Below are positions 27,447-37,564 of a stretch of 64,000 nt of DNA, piece by piece. A program made the translations under genes and the position numbers. This DNA comes from Bacteroides ndongoniae. GTDB taxonomy: Bacteria; Bacteroidota; Bacteroidia; Bacteroidales; Bacteroidaceae. Under the pieces are notes generated by a model. That model had not been told where the DNA came from and did no database searches. It worked only from the letters and a program-made list of their open reading frames with translations. Where the stretch lies: NCBI RefSeq assembly GCF_900108345.1, contig NZ_FNVV01000012.1, positions 692,978 to 756,977 of the forward strand, read 5' to 3'. Position 1 is the first letter of the stretch, and the number at the start of each line of letters is the position of its first letter.

Positions 27447-28106
27447 ATGCGTTGTCTGTACTTAAATCTATTACTGATTGTTTGCCTTTTATTTACTTCG
27501 TGTAAAGAAGGCAATGATTCTCCTTCCGATTTGGATAAATTGGAAGAACTGGAATTGAAGCCCATAATGAATTTGTTAACAAATGGAAATTGTGAGGAAT
27601 GGACTACTCTTCCTATGGGGAATACTTATTTGTCGGGATGGTCTTTGCGTAATAAAGATTGTATAATAAAGGAAAGAGATGTTGTCTATGAAGGGTCGTA
27701 TGCGGTCTGTATGCTTTCACCAGCTAAGGGAATTACGGCAGCATTGAGTCAAAAAGTGAAGGTGACCCCCGGGCATCTTCTTCGTTTGCGTTTTCATTAT
27801 TACATAGAACCGGAATGTACGGGTACTAAACCGCGAATGTATTGCTATTTCCGTGAAGGCGGAACCAATAATATTCCGAATGATGTGTTGGCCTCTTTTT
27901 ATGACGATGCTACATGGGGAGTTATACGAGGAGGCGGGTACGGACTCTCTTCTTTTCCTCTTGAATATGGAGAGTGGCAACTGTTTGATTACACGATCGA
28001 AGTTCCTGCTATAGCAGATTATTTTGTATTTGAAATACATAGTTATGCTGGAACAAAGATGTATGTGGATGATTGCTGGGTAGTGGATATCGATATGTAT
28101 AAATGA
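27447..28106 (+). CDS. Small lipoprotein with possible carbohydrate-binding-type domain
   Basis: A 219-residue lipoprotein with a signal peptide and lipobox cysteine C19 (LLFTSC), followed by KEGND. The mature part begins NLLTNGNCEEWTTLPMG and ends with paired strands (YTIEVPAIADYFVFEIHSYAGTKMYVDDCWVVDID). That layout is common to galactose-binding-like or CBM-type beta-sandwiches in Bacteroidetes, in which an N-G-x-E-x-W start and a YVDDC/W end are frequent. The ligand is unknown. Codons are clearly more AT-rich than those of the flanking DUF3109 and DUF3784 genes, which suggests separate acquisition. Confidence 0.7.
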   Translation: MRCLYLNLLLIVCLLFTSCKEGNDSPSDLDKLEELELKPIMNLLTNGNCEEWTTLPMGNTYLSGWSLRNKDCIIKERDVVYEGSYAVCMLSPAKGITAALSQKVKVTPGHLLRLRFHYYIEPECTGTKPRMYCYFREGGTNNIPNDVLASFYDDATWGVIRGGGYGLSSFPLEYGEWQLFDYTIEVPAIADYFVFEIHSYAGTKMYVDDCWVVDIDMYK

Positions 28107-28115
28107 TAGAAGGTT

Positions 28116-28433
28116 ATGGAAGCTTATCTCGTCTGGCTTTTTGCCGCCCTGTTTGTTGTCTTGGGACTGCTTGTACGGAAAAACCCGAAACTGATAGCGG
28201 GCTACAACACGATGTCGTCCGAGCGGCAGAAGAAAGTCGATGTCGAAGGGTTGAGGACTTTCATGTGCCGTGCGTTCTGCATGATCGGGGTGCTCCTCGT
28301 TCTGTGTCATTACCTGCTGGTGTTGGCTGGCATGCGCGGGCAGATAGCCTTGCTGTTAAGTGTCGTGTTGGTACCCATGCTGGGAGCATTTTATATACTG
28401 ATTGCCGCGCAGCGTTACGATCGCGGGCGGTGA
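28116..28433 (+). CDS. DUF3784 family small membrane protein
   Basis: A 105-residue inner-membrane protein with three hydrophobic segments (about residues 3-20, 50-70 and 74-95). Between the first two is the DUF3784 signature NPKLIAGYNTMSSERQKKVDVEGLRTF. The function of the family is unknown. It starts 10 bp after the small lipoprotein gene and may be cotranscribed with it. Confidence 0.83.
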   Translation: MEAYLVWLFAALFVVLGLLVRKNPKLIAGYNTMSSERQKKVDVEGLRTFMCRAFCMIGVLLVLCHYLLVLAGMRGQIALLLSVVLVPMLGAFYILIAAQRYDRGR

Positions 28434-28496
28434 CTGCAGGCAGGATGGTGTCTGCTATCTGAATAGAATTTCAACTTCTGAATAGTGGTTAATATT

Positions 28497-28565
28497 GCTC
28501 GTGAGCCGTGCAAGTGTCTCTCGTGAGCCGTACAAGTGTCTCTCATGAGCCGTACAAGTGTGCTC
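28497..28565 (+). repeat. Family A 22-bp repeat locus 3
   Basis: Three forward units with GAGCC starting at 28503, 28525 and 28547, an exact 22-bp period. It lies in the 303-bp gap between the DUF3784 gene and aqpZ, where I see no other feature. Confidence 0.85.
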
Positions 28566-28736
28566 CAATATCCCTCTTTTTCTTTGTATTTTCTGCAGGA
28601 AACAGGTGTTGATGTTTTGCCGGATCGGGCGGAGATGGGTATGGGCAAAGGGAGCTTTTCCTCGATTTCTCTCCCCAAGACTTGTTTTTCTCGGAAAAAA
28701 AGCGTATAATTGTTGGACAACCAATCTTATATGCTT

Positions 28737-29414
28737 ATGAAAAAGTACATTGCAGAAATGGTGGGGACGATGGTGCTCGTCCTCATGGGATGTGGTAGTG
28801 CTGTTTTTGCCGGCAGTGTGGCCGATACGGTAGGCGCCGGTGTAGGAACTATTGGAGTAGCTTTGGCCTTCGGACTGTCGGTTGTGGCCATGGCTTATGC
28901 TATTGGAGGCATTTCGGGTTGCCATATCAATCCGGCCATTACGCTGGGCGTTTTCCTTTCGGGACGCATGAAGGGCAAAGAGGCCGCTATGTACATGGTG
29001 TTTCAGGTGATTGGAGCCGTTATCGGGTCGGCGGTACTTTATGCGCTTATCACGACCGGTGCGCACGACGGCCCTACGGCAACGGGTGCCAACAGCTTCG
29101 ACGCTGGAGAGACGGTGCAAGCCTTCGTGGCCGAGGCGGTGTTTACGTTTATCTTTGTTCTGGTTGTCTTGGGTTCGACCGACCCTAAAAAAGGTGCCGG
29201 ACAGTTGGCTGGACTGGCCATCGGTCTGACGCTGGTGCTGGTACACATTGTCTGTATCCCCATCACGGGTACGTCGGTCAATCCAGCACGTAGCATCGGT
29301 CCAGCTTTGTTCGAGGGTGGAGCAGCGTTGTCGCAGCTATGGCTCTTTATTATCGCGCCTTTTGTGGGTGCAGCCTTCAGTGCGATGGTCTGGAACTATC
29401 TGGAGAAAGACTGA
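28737..29414 (+). CDS. aqpZ: Aquaporin Z water channel
   Basis: A six-helix inner-membrane channel of about 225 residues with both NPA boxes (HINPAITLG and TSVNPARSIGPA). The selectivity-filter residues can be read as Phe (GVALAFGLSVV), His (VLVHIVCIP), Thr (GTSVNPAR) and Arg. This is the narrow F/H/T/R set of water-specific AqpZ rather than the glycerol facilitator. The start is taken at 28737 (MKKYIAEMVGTMVLV); 28731 is also possible. It is a single gene followed by a strong hairpin. Confidence 0.95.
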   Translation: MKKYIAEMVGTMVLVLMGCGSAVFAGSVADTVGAGVGTIGVALAFGLSVVAMAYAIGGISGCHINPAITLGVFLSGRMKGKEAAMYMVFQVIGAVIGSAVLYALITTGAHDGPTATGANSFDAGETVQAFVAEAVFTFIFVLVVLGSTDPKKGAGQLAGLAIGLTLVLVHIVCIPITGTSVNPARSIGPALFEGGAALSQLWLFIIAPFVGAAFSAMVWNYLEKD

Positions 29415-29428
29415 TTGCGGTGAAAAGT

Positions 29429-29476
29429 ATAAGCTCCCGTCCGGTTGGCCGATGGCTGTGCCGGGCGGGAGCTTAT
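29429..29476 (+). terminator. Hairpin after aqpZ
   Basis: 16-bp arms 29429-29444 and 29461-29476 pair with one G-U position. There is no immediate T-run, so it may be a transcript-end stabiliser rather than a classic terminator. Confidence 0.55.
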
Positions 29477-29502
29477 GTGTAGATGTTGCTCCTACTGTCT
29501 TT

Positions 29503-29721
29503 TTAATAATAGATGTTGAGAGAAAGATATAGGTATTCCGCGTTGTTGCTATCTGTCTCGAAGTAGATTTTGTCTTCTCGTGCCAGCCAGCCGATAGCTG
29601 CGTTCAGGTCTCTGTCCGATAGTGCCGATGCGGCTTTCAGGTCTTCGTATTTCCAGCGTTTGCCGTCGTTCAGCAAGGTCCAGACGATGCCTGCATTGTT
29701 TCCGATAGTGTATTTATCCAT
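29503..29721 (-). CDS. DUF2582 winged-helix protein, paralogue 1
   Basis: A 72-residue protein with the DUF2582 winged-helix pattern: GNNAGIVWTLLNDGKRWKYEDLKAASALSDRDLNAAIGWLAREDKIYFE. It is probably a small DNA-binding protein, but its targets are unknown. It lies 3 bp after the related gene at 29725-29952, so the pair forms a short operon from a tandem duplication. Confidence 0.85.
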   Translation of the reverse strand: MDKYTIGNNAGIVWTLLNDGKRWKYEDLKAASALSDRDLNAAIGWLAREDKIYFETDSNNAEYLYLSLNIYY

Positions 29722-29724
29722 AAT

Positions 29725-29952
29725 TTAGCCGATATAATAATTTAGTTCGATGTATAATACGTTTCTTCTTCCTACTTTGGTTTCCTCAATAGAAAGTTTT
29801 CCTTCGCGTGCCAGCCAGCCGATGGCGGCATTGATGATTCGGTCTGACAGGCCGGTTGCCTGTTTGATTTCCTGGTAGTCCCACTTCCGGCTTTCGCTTT
29901 GAAGCAGGTTCCAGATGATGCCTGCGCTTTCGCCGATACTTTGAATGTTCAT
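29725..29952 (-). CDS. DUF2582 winged-helix protein, paralogue 2
   Basis: A 75-residue paralogue of the next gene (GESAGIIWNLLQSESRKWDYQEIKQATGLSDRIINAAIGWLAREGKLSIEE). The shared core AAIGWLARE is identical, while the wing and C-terminal strands differ. It is the first gene of the two-gene unit. A possible -7 element (TACTTTTG, 30131-30124) lies within the palindrome AAAAGTATACTTTT, about 170 bp upstream. Confidence 0.85.
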   Translation of the reverse strand: MNIQSIGESAGIIWNLLQSESRKWDYQEIKQATGLSDRIINAAIGWLAREGKLSIEETKVGRRNVLYIELNYYIG

Positions 29953-30363
29953 AGGCTTTTCTTTTTAATGGTTTGTCTTTCGTTTTAGTAAGGTTATACA
30001 ATAGGCCATACATATTCCCGGAGGAGTTTGTCTGGCTTTCGAGAGGGACCGGCAATCTTTTTCGCAAGCGGAAATCGACTGTCGATTTGTTACTTCAAAT
30101 AAGATTCTTATATGAATCTGTTACAAAAGTATACTTTTCGGATAATAAAACAACCTTTAAGAGTTTTTTCTCAGGAAATCTCTCTTTTTTTAATGATTTT
30201 TTCTCTTTGTTGTTACGTTGGTGCGAATGGGGTGGAGGAAAAGGGGGTAGACAGTTGTTCCCGAGGGACAGAAACGGAAAAGCCCCGGAACGGGCAGGAG
30301 TTTCCTGTTGTTCCGGGACTTCTTCGTTGTAAGATGTGAGGTTGGTTAATATATTACGATTGT
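29953..30363. other. 411-bp gap between the DUF2582 pair and gyrB
   Basis: It holds a perfect 14-bp palindrome AAAAGTATACTTTT (30125-30138) overlapping a minus-strand TACTTTTG, a T-rich stretch, and the gyrB terminator. An open frame at 30112-30339 has no protein-like features and is not called. Confidence 0.5.
30284..30317 (-). terminator. gyrB terminator
   Basis: CCCGGAAC (30284-30291) pairs with GTTCCGGG (30310-30317), with an inner CAGGA/TCCTG stem. On the minus strand it is followed by a short T-rich run, 47 bases after the gyrB stop. Confidence 0.75.
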
Positions 30364-32349
<1,986 letters not shown>

Positions 32350-32366
32350 TTATTGTAATAACAGAG

Positions 32367-32396
32367 CAAAGTTAGTGAAAATCTTTGAGATACAAA
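32367..32396 (-). promoter_or_regulatory. gyrB promoter
   Basis: -7 element TAACTTTG (32374-32367) with TTTG about 18 bp upstream. The -33 region overlaps the base of the rpsT terminator. Confidence 0.65.
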
Positions 32397-32400
32397 AAAA

Positions 32401-32422
32401 GGCGAGATTAAAAAATCTCGCC
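32401..32422 (-). terminator. rpsT terminator
   Basis: GGCGAGATT pairs with AATCTCGCC around a 4-base loop. On the minus strand it is followed by seven T residues, 32 bases after the rpsT stop. Confidence 0.9.
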
Positions 32423-32453
32423 TTTCTGTATCTTTTGTTTGTACTCAATCAGC

Positions 32454-32708
32454 TTAAGCCAGCTTGTTGATGTAGAGAGCCAACTTCGACTTCAAGTTAT
32501 TGGCTTTGTTTTTGTGGATGGTGTTGTTCTTAGCTAACTTATCCAGCATTTTTGCAACGAGCGGAAGCATGGCAGTAGCCTCTGCTTTGTCAGTAGTTGC
32601 GCGAAGTTTTCTAACAGCATTTCTCATGGTCTTGCCATAGTATCTGTTGTGAAGTCTTCTCTTCTCTTCCTGTCTGATTCTTTTCAGTGATGATTTATGA
32701 TTTGCCAT
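32454..32708 (-). CDS. rpsT: 30S ribosomal protein S20
   Basis: An 84-residue, very basic protein with the S20 pattern [21 protein letters not shown], then [10 protein letters not shown] and a Lys/Asn-rich C-terminal helix ([19 protein letters not shown]). It binds 16S rRNA early in small-subunit assembly. It lies 41 bp after the tRNA-Glu gene on the same strand and may share its promoter. A strong terminator follows. Confidence 0.97.
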   Translation of the reverse strand: MANHKSSLKRIRQEEKRRLHNRYYGKTMRNAVRKLRATTDKAEATAMLPLVAKMLDKLAKNNTIHKNKANNLKSKLALYINKLA

Positions 32709-32749
32709 CTCGACTAATCTTTTTTTAATTCGTTTATCTTTTTATTTAG

Positions 32750-32821
32750 TAGCCCGTGGGGGAATCGAACCCCCCTTTCAAGAATGAAAATCTTGCGTCC
32801 TAACCGATAGACGAACGGGCC
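32750..32821 (-). tRNA. tRNA-Glu (anticodon TTC)
   Basis: Read on the minus strand: acceptor arms GGCCCGT and ACGGGCT pair over 7 bp. The anticodon stem CAAGA/TCTTG encloses the loop TTTTCAT with anticodon TTC. The T arm carries GGTTCGATTCC. The 3' CCA is not encoded. The promoter lies about 60 bp upstream. Confidence 0.95.
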
Positions 32822-32879
32822 ATCCTTTTGTCGAGCGTTTCCGCTCTTAGCGAGTGTCTTTGTTTCTCGTTTGCGGATG

Positions 32880-32910
32880 CAAAGGTAGAAACTATTTTTG
32901 AATTACCAAA
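32880..32910 (-). promoter_or_regulatory. Consensus promoter of tRNA-Glu (and probably rpsT)
   Basis: -33 TTTG (32910-32907), 19-bp spacer, -7 TACCTTTG (32887-32880): a full match to the Bacteroidetes sigma-ABfr pattern. Confidence 0.8.
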
Positions 32911-33130
32911 ACATTCGCAAGAAATTTTTCGAAGTTTTTTGTTTGAAATACTCGCAAACTGCGTGTAATATATTGTAAATCAAATAAATAGACGGTGATA
33001 AAATTTTTATGGGAAAATGCATTTTTCTTTTGCCCAACCGTGGAAAGTGGTGGAAAATGGGGCTGGCGGGTTGGTGGAAGCTGTAGGGATGGTATGAAGG
33101 GGGCAGGAGTGGCTTTTCTACTATGCTTGT

Positions 33131-33227
33131 ATGGCTCGTGAGCCGTGCAAGTGTTGCTCGCGAGCCGTGCAAGTGTCTCTCGCGAGCCGTACAAGTGTCT
33201 CTCACGAGCCGTGCAAGTGTCTCTCAA
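33131..33227 (+). repeat. Family A 22-bp repeat locus 4
   Basis: Four forward units with GAGCC starting at 33140, 33162, 33184 and 33206, an exact 22-bp period. The right flank has GGGTGCCCG, a word also found at the left edge of the murD-ftsW array. Confidence 0.88.
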
Positions 33228-33312
33228 AGGGTGCCCGTGGCGGGTGTCTGGGGGGGCAGGATGGCGAAGAGATATTTGGATGCATGGCACGTGAAGCAAA
33301 AGGATTTTTTTG

Positions 33313-33320
33313 TAGATTTG
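33313..33320 (+). promoter_or_regulatory. -7 promoter element of recO
   Basis: TAGATTTG, 23 bases before the recO ATG. An AAAGGAGA sequence follows before the start codon. Confidence 0.55.
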
Positions 33321-33342
33321 CCTTCGGAAAGGAGAGATTGGC

Positions 33343-34071
33343 ATGTTACAGAAGACTCGTGGAATCGTGCTGCGCACGTTGAAGTACAAGGACAGTTCGC
33401 TCATTGCGGACGTTTATACCGAGGTGTCGGGACGCACGTCGTTCCTGCTGCCTGTGTCGCGTTCGCGCAAGGCGCCCGTGAAGACGGCTTTGTTTCAGCC
33501 CCTGGCGATGGTAGAGCTGGAGGCAGACTATCGGCCGAACGCTACTATGTATAAGGTAAAAGAGGCAAAGTTGTTCTATCCTTTCTCGTCGCTGCCGTTC
33601 GATCCTTACAAGTCGGCCATTGCTCTGTTCTTATCCGAGTTCCTGTGTCGTGCCTTGCGCGAGGAGGCCGAAAACCGTCCGCTGTTTGCCTATCTGCAGC
33701 ATTCGGTTGTCTGGCTGGACGAGTGCCGTGGCGGCTTTGCCAATTTTCATCTGGTTTTTCTGATGCGCCTGTCGCGCTTCCTAGGTCTGTACCCCAATCT
33801 GGAGCATTATGCCGAGGGCGATTATTTCGACCTGCAGGCTGCCTGCTTCACTTCGCTGCGTCCGCAGACACACTCGCATTACATTGGTCCGCAGGAGGCC
33901 GCGCGTCTGCGGCGTCTGATGCGTATGAACTACGAGACGATGCACCTGTTCGGCATGAGCCGTACCGAGCGTGCCCGCTGTCTGTCCGTCATCAACGACT
34001 ATTATCGTCTGCATTTGCCTGACTTCCCCGAACTGCGGTCGCTGGAGGTGCTGAAGGAGCTGTTCGACTGA
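33343..34071 (+). CDS. recO: DNA repair protein RecO
   Basis: RecO helps load RecA at gaps with RecF and RecR. The 242-residue protein has the N-terminal OB-fold start [40 protein letters not shown] and the helical C-terminal domain ([39 protein letters not shown]). The zinc-binding cysteines of some RecO proteins are not evident. Length and start are typical of Bacteroidetes RecO. It is a single gene with its own promoter, downstream of a family A repeat array. Confidence 0.93.
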   Translation: MLQKTRGIVLRTLKYKDSSLIADVYTEVSGRTSFLLPVSRSRKAPVKTALFQPLAMVELEADYRPNATMYKVKEAKLFYPFSSLPFDPYKSAIALFLSEFLCRALREEAENRPLFAYLQHSVVWLDECRGGFANFHLVFLMRLSRFLGLYPNLEHYAEGDYFDLQAACFTSLRPQTHSHYIGPQEAARLRRLMRMNYETMHLFGMSRTERARCLSVINDYYRLHLPDFPELRSLEVLKELFD

Positions 34072-34138
34072 GCGTGTCTGTGCGTGCTCTGCACCGGTTG
34101 TACGCCCGCAACAGTAGTGGTAGGGATAAAAAGAAAGA

Positions 34139-34162
34139 GGATGCAGGACGAATCCTGTATCC
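34139..34162. terminator. Bidirectional terminator between recO and the YqeY gene
   Basis: GGATGCAGGA pairs with TCCTGTATCC (one G-U). The minus-strand side is followed by a T-rich run; the plus-strand side by CCTTTCC. Confidence 0.65.
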
Positions 34163-34215
34163 CCTTTCCGTAAAACCGACGGGCCTGCCAGCCGGCAAGC
34201 ACCGCCTTGTTCGTT

Positions 34216-34665
34216 TTATCCCAGCAGTTCTTTAACTTTGGCCGAGATGGCACGTCCTTCGGCCAGTCCGGCCAGTTTCTTGCTGGCTACGCCCATCACC
34301 TTACCCATGTCCTTGCCACTGGTGGCACCTACTTCGGCGATGATTTCCTTCAGGGCAGCTTCCAGTTCTTCGGCACTCATCTGCTTGGGCAGATAGGCTT
34401 CCATGACTTTCACCTGTGCCAGCTCGCCTTCGGCCAGGTCCTGACGGCCTTGCTGAATGTAGATGTCGGCAGCGTCCTTGCCTTGTTTCACCAGTTTCTG
34501 GATGATTTTCAGGGCAGCGTCGTCTGTCAGGGTATCGTTGGCTCCCGGTGCTGTTTTAGCTTCGAGGAATACTTTCTTGATGTTTCTCAGAGTTTCCAAA
34601 GCCACTTTGTCTTTGGCCTTCATTGCGTTTTTAATGTCTTCGCTGACTTTGTCGAATAAATCCAT
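34216..34665 (-). CDS. GatB/YqeY domain protein
   Basis: A 149-residue helical protein of the YqeY family (MDLFDKVSEDIKNAMKAKDKVALETLRNIKKVFLEAKTAPG; KQGKDAADIYIQQGRQDLAEGELAQ; AYLPKQMSAEELEAALKEII; GKVMGVASKKLAG). The family resembles the tail of the GatB amidotransferase subunit, which contacts tRNA, but its free-standing role is unknown. It lies downstream of ftsZ on the same strand, separated by 114 bp that contain a family B palindromic element. Confidence 0.92.
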   Translation of the reverse strand: MDLFDKVSEDIKNAMKAKDKVALETLRNIKKVFLEAKTAPGANDTLTDDAALKIIQKLVKQGKDAADIYIQQGRQDLAEGELAQVKVMEAYLPKQMSAEELEAALKEIIAEVGATSGKDMGKVMGVASKKLAGLAEGRAISAKVKELLG

Positions 34666-34744
34666 GATATTGTGTCTTTTTAAGTTTCTACGTTTCTCTA
34701 TTTTATTCTCTCTTACGGAAAATCATTTCAACCACTTCCACTCC

Positions 34745-34778
34745 CCCCTCTCCTTGGGAGAGGGGTCGGGGGTGAGGC
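34745..34778 (-). repeat. 34-bp palindromic element (family B) after ftsZ
   Basis: Identical to the reverse complement of the sufD-linked copy over the full 34 bp. It starts 1 nt after the ftsZ stop codon, in the same orientation relative to the gene. Confidence 0.88.
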
Positions 34779-34779
34779 A

Positions 34780-36093
34780 TCAGAAGGTAATAATTCCTCC
34801 GTCGTTTCCTCCCGTCTCCTGTGCGGCTTCGGTGGCCTGCTGCACGGCAGTTTCGGCTTTGCTCTTGATGCTGTTCAGCGTACTCTTGTCGCGCTGGTAA
34901 GTCGGCGTGCTTTCTACCATGCTGATGATGTCGGCGTTGTCCAGGTCCTCGGGTGCGAAGATGTAGATGTGGCGGCGGCGCGTACGCTGGCTACGGCTGT
35001 TGGCATTGCTTCCGTAGTAGCTTTCGCGACGCATACGGCGCTGTTCTTCCTCTTCTTCGAGTTCGGCCAGGCGTTGTTGTTCTTCGGCCGAACGCTGGCT
35101 GACGCGCTCGTCCATCTCCTTCATGTGAATGTCCTGTATACCGAATCCGGTAGCCAGCAGGGTGATTTTCACCTTTCCTTCGAGCGAGTTGTCTATGGCC
35201 ATACCGAATTTCGTTTCGAAGTCGCGGTTGAAGCGGTTCATGAATTCCTTCACTTCTTCCATCTCGCTCATCATCAGTTCGTGTTCGGCGCTGTACGAGA
35301 TGTTGAGCAATACCTTCTTGGAGTTGAAGATGTCGTTTTCGTTCAGCAGCGGCGAGTGTTGTGCGTTCTTGATGGCTTCGCTTACGCGGTTCTCTCCCTC
35401 GCCGTAGCCGGTACTCATGATGGCCACTCCACCGTCCTTCATCACGGTTTTCACATCATTGAAGTCGAGGTTGATGATGCCTCGCATGGTGATGATTTCG
35501 GCAATGCTTTTGGCGGCGATCAGCAGTGTGTCGTTGGCTTTGGCAAAGGCACTTGTCACCGAGAGGTCCGGGTAGATTTCGCCCAGTTTCTCGTTGTTGA
35601 TCACCAGCAGGGCATCGACGTGCTGGCTTATCTCCTCTACACCGTCCAGTGCCTGGTCGATCTTCTTGTCGCCCTCCCAGCGGAAGGGGATGGTAACGAT
35701 ACCTACGGTCAGGATGTCCATGTCCTTGGCAATGCGGGCGATGGTGGGGGCAGCTCCGGTACCAGTTCCTCCACCCATTCCGGCGGTGATGAATACCATC
35801 TTCGTACCGTCGTTGAGCATGTCTTTTACTTCGTTGATGCTTTCTTCGGTTGCCTCCTTAGCCTTTGCCGGACGGTTGCCGGCTCCCAGGCCTTCGTGCC
35901 CCAGTTGCAGTTTGACGGGCACGGGCGACTCTTCGAGGGCCTTGCGGTCGGTGTTGCACACCACGAAAGCTACGTCGTGTATGCCTTCCCGGTACATGTG
36001 GTTGACGGCATTGCCGCCTCCGCCTCCTACACCGATCACTTTAATGATTTTCGGCGAATCGGTCGGGAAATCGAATTGTACTATATCTTCCAT
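34780..36093 (-). CDS. ftsZ: Cell division protein FtsZ
   Basis: FtsZ is the tubulin-like GTPase that forms the division ring. The 437-residue protein has the GTP-binding features VGGGGGNAVNHMY, AGMGGGTGTGAAPTIA and the catalytic T7 region NLDFNDVKTVM. After the globular part (to about 325) there is a linker rich in Glu/Arg (LAELEEEEEQRRMRRESYYG), then a further conserved block (HIYIFAPEDLDNADIISMVESTPTYQRDKSTL). The C-terminal end (GGNDGGIITF) is distinct from the proteobacterial tail. It is the last gene of the dcw cluster, 30 bp after ftsA. Confidence 0.97.
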   Translation of the reverse strand: MEDIVQFDFPTDSPKIIKVIGVGGGGGNAVNHMYREGIHDVAFVVCNTDRKALEESPVPVKLQLGHEGLGAGNRPAKAKEATEESINEVKDMLNDGTKMVFITAGMGGGTGTGAAPTIARIAKDMDILTVGIVTIPFRWEGDKKIDQALDGVEEISQHVDALLVINNEKLGEIYPDLSVTSAFAKANDTLLIAAKSIAEIITMRGIINLDFNDVKTVMKDGGVAIMSTGYGEGENRVSEAIKNAQHSPLLNENDIFNSKKVLLNISYSAEHELMMSEMEEVKEFMNRFNRDFETKFGMAIDNSLEGKVKITLLATGFGIQDIHMKEMDERVSQRSAEEQQRLAELEEEEEQRRMRRESYYGSNANSRSQRTRRRHIYIFAPEDLDNADIISMVESTPTYQRDKSTLNSIKSKAETAVQQATEAAQETGGNDGGIITF

Positions 36094-36123
36094 AACTATG
36101 AATGTTTCTTGTTATCACCCTTA

Positions 36124-37548
36124 TTACTTCATGTCCTCGTCCGAGAAGATTTCGTTGGACAGCTTGTTGAAGGTTTTTTCGAACCAGCTGGGACCGTCTT
36201 TTTTCTTCTTCTTTTTGGCCTCTTTCTCCAGCCGTTCTTTTTCCTTGCGCTCGCGTTCTTTGCGTTCGCGCTCTTCCTTTTCGCGCTGTAGCTTGGCGAT
36301 TCGGGCTGCTTCTTCCTGTTTCTTCAGTTCTTCGTCGTTGCTGAACATGTCCGCTGTGCTGTTGGCGGTTGCTGTTTGCGCGGGGCGCGGAATCTCCTGT
36401 AAGCAGCAGTTTTCGTTTCCGGCAGCCAGCAGACCAAGCAGTGTATTCTGAGTACCGTTCTTCTTCAGTACGTCGCTGAAGCCGTGAATGGTCTCGTGAA
36501 CGAATCGGGCAGTCTTGACCTTCTCCATCTTGCTTTGTTTGCGGAAGGCTTCTTCCAGATGCTTCAGGTTCGAGCCTCCGCCGGTCAGGATGACACCGGA
36601 GAAGAGCTTGTCCTCGTAGCCGGAAAGTTGCAGCTGGTTCCATACGTTGGCCAGTATTTCCTCAGTACGTGCGCCGATGATGTTGTTCAGAACGTTCAGT
36701 TCGATGCTACGTCCGTCTTCTGTCTGGCAGGTGGCAGGCGTTTCGGCTCCTTCTTCCTCCTCGTAGAGGGCATCGCCGTATTGCAGTTTCAGCTTCTCGG
36801 CATCTTCTTCCTCCATCTGCAGGGTAGTGATGTCGCGCGTGATGCTGTTTCCGCCCAGGGGCAGTACGCTGAGGTAGCGCAGGATGTTGTTCTTGTAGAC
36901 AGAGACGGTAGTGGTGTCGGCACCGAAGTCTACCAGTGCGCAACCCGACCGCATTTCGTTTTCCGTCAGTACGGCTTTGGCCAGTACGAGGGGCGAAATG
37001 AGCAAGTCGGCTATTTCAATCTTGGCCTGTTCGAAGCTGTGCTCCAGGTTCTTCTTGAGCGTGGCCCGTGCCACGATGTTCAGGAACTGCCCGGTGATAC
37101 GCTTTCCCGTAACTCCTACGGGGTCAGCCTGTAGGGTATTGTCTATTTTATACTCTTGCGGGGCGACATCCAGTACGCTCATGTCGGCTAAGGGGACTTC
37201 GAGGTTCTCGTCGCAGATGCTGTCGATGAGTTCCTGCGAGATGATGCCCTCCTCTTCCAGCGTACGGCTTACCGCATTTGCTACTGTGCGTAGCGACTGT
37301 CCGCCGATGCCTACATACACTTTGGCAATAGAGTTGTTGAGCTGGCTTTCCAGCTTGTTGATGATGGAAGTCAGTGCCTGGGCTGTCTTATCAATGTTGT
37401 AGATGACTCCCTTGTGTATAAACTGGGATGCCTCTTCGCGTGCATAAGCCAACACCTGGATGCTTCCGTCACTGTTCTTCTTGCCGGCGATACTGGATAT
37501 CTTGGAAGAACTCAACTCGATGGCGGCGATAAAATCTGTTGTTGCCAT
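36124..37548 (-). CDS. ftsA: Cell division protein FtsA
   Basis: FtsA is an actin-like ATPase that tethers FtsZ to the membrane. The 474-residue protein has the ATP-binding patterns IAAIELSSSKISSIAG, GCALVDFGADTTTVSVY and VILTGGGSNLKHLEE. After about residue 405 there is a long run of charged residues (repeated ERERKE-type heptads, then a Lys run at about 445-452). The sequence then ends in an amphipathic stretch, WFEKTFNKLSNEIF, probably the membrane-targeting helix. The charged spacer is longer than in E. coli FtsA. The gene lies between ftsQ and ftsZ with short gaps. Confidence 0.96.
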   Translation of the reverse strand: MATTDFIAAIELSSSKISSIAGKKNSDGSIQVLAYAREEASQFIHKGVIYNIDKTAQALTSIINKLESQLNNSIAKVYVGIGGQSLRTVANAVSRTLEEEGIISQELIDSICDENLEVPLADMSVLDVAPQEYKIDNTLQADPVGVTGKRITGQFLNIVARATLKKNLEHSFEQAKIEIADLLISPLVLAKAVLTENEMRSGCALVDFGADTTTVSVYKNNILRYLSVLPLGGNSITRDITTLQMEEEDAEKLKLQYGDALYEEEEGAETPATCQTEDGRSIELNVLNNIIGARTEEILANVWNQLQLSGYEDKLFSGVILTGGGSNLKHLEEAFRKQSKMEKVKTARFVHETIHGFSDVLKKNGTQNTLLGLLAAGNENCCLQEIPRPAQTATANSTADMFSNDEELKKQEEAARIAKLQREKEERERKERERKEKERLEKEAKKKKKKDGPSWFEKTFNKLSNEIFSDEDMK

Positions 37549-37564
37549 ATTTGATGTATTTAGT

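Larger units (their letters stand above)
32822..33342. other. 521-bp divergent region between tRNA-Glu and recO
   Basis: It holds the tRNA promoter, an AT-rich stretch, a family A repeat array and the recO promoter. Open frames across the array translate the repeat and are not called. Confidence 0.6.

Noticed and set aside
28566..28736. Prophage or conjugative element near aqpZ
   Set aside because: No integrase, relaxase or phage structural gene is present; only repeats and housekeeping genes.
33131..33227. CRISPR array
   Set aside because: The 22-bp units abut with no unique spacers of constant length, and no cas genes are in the window.
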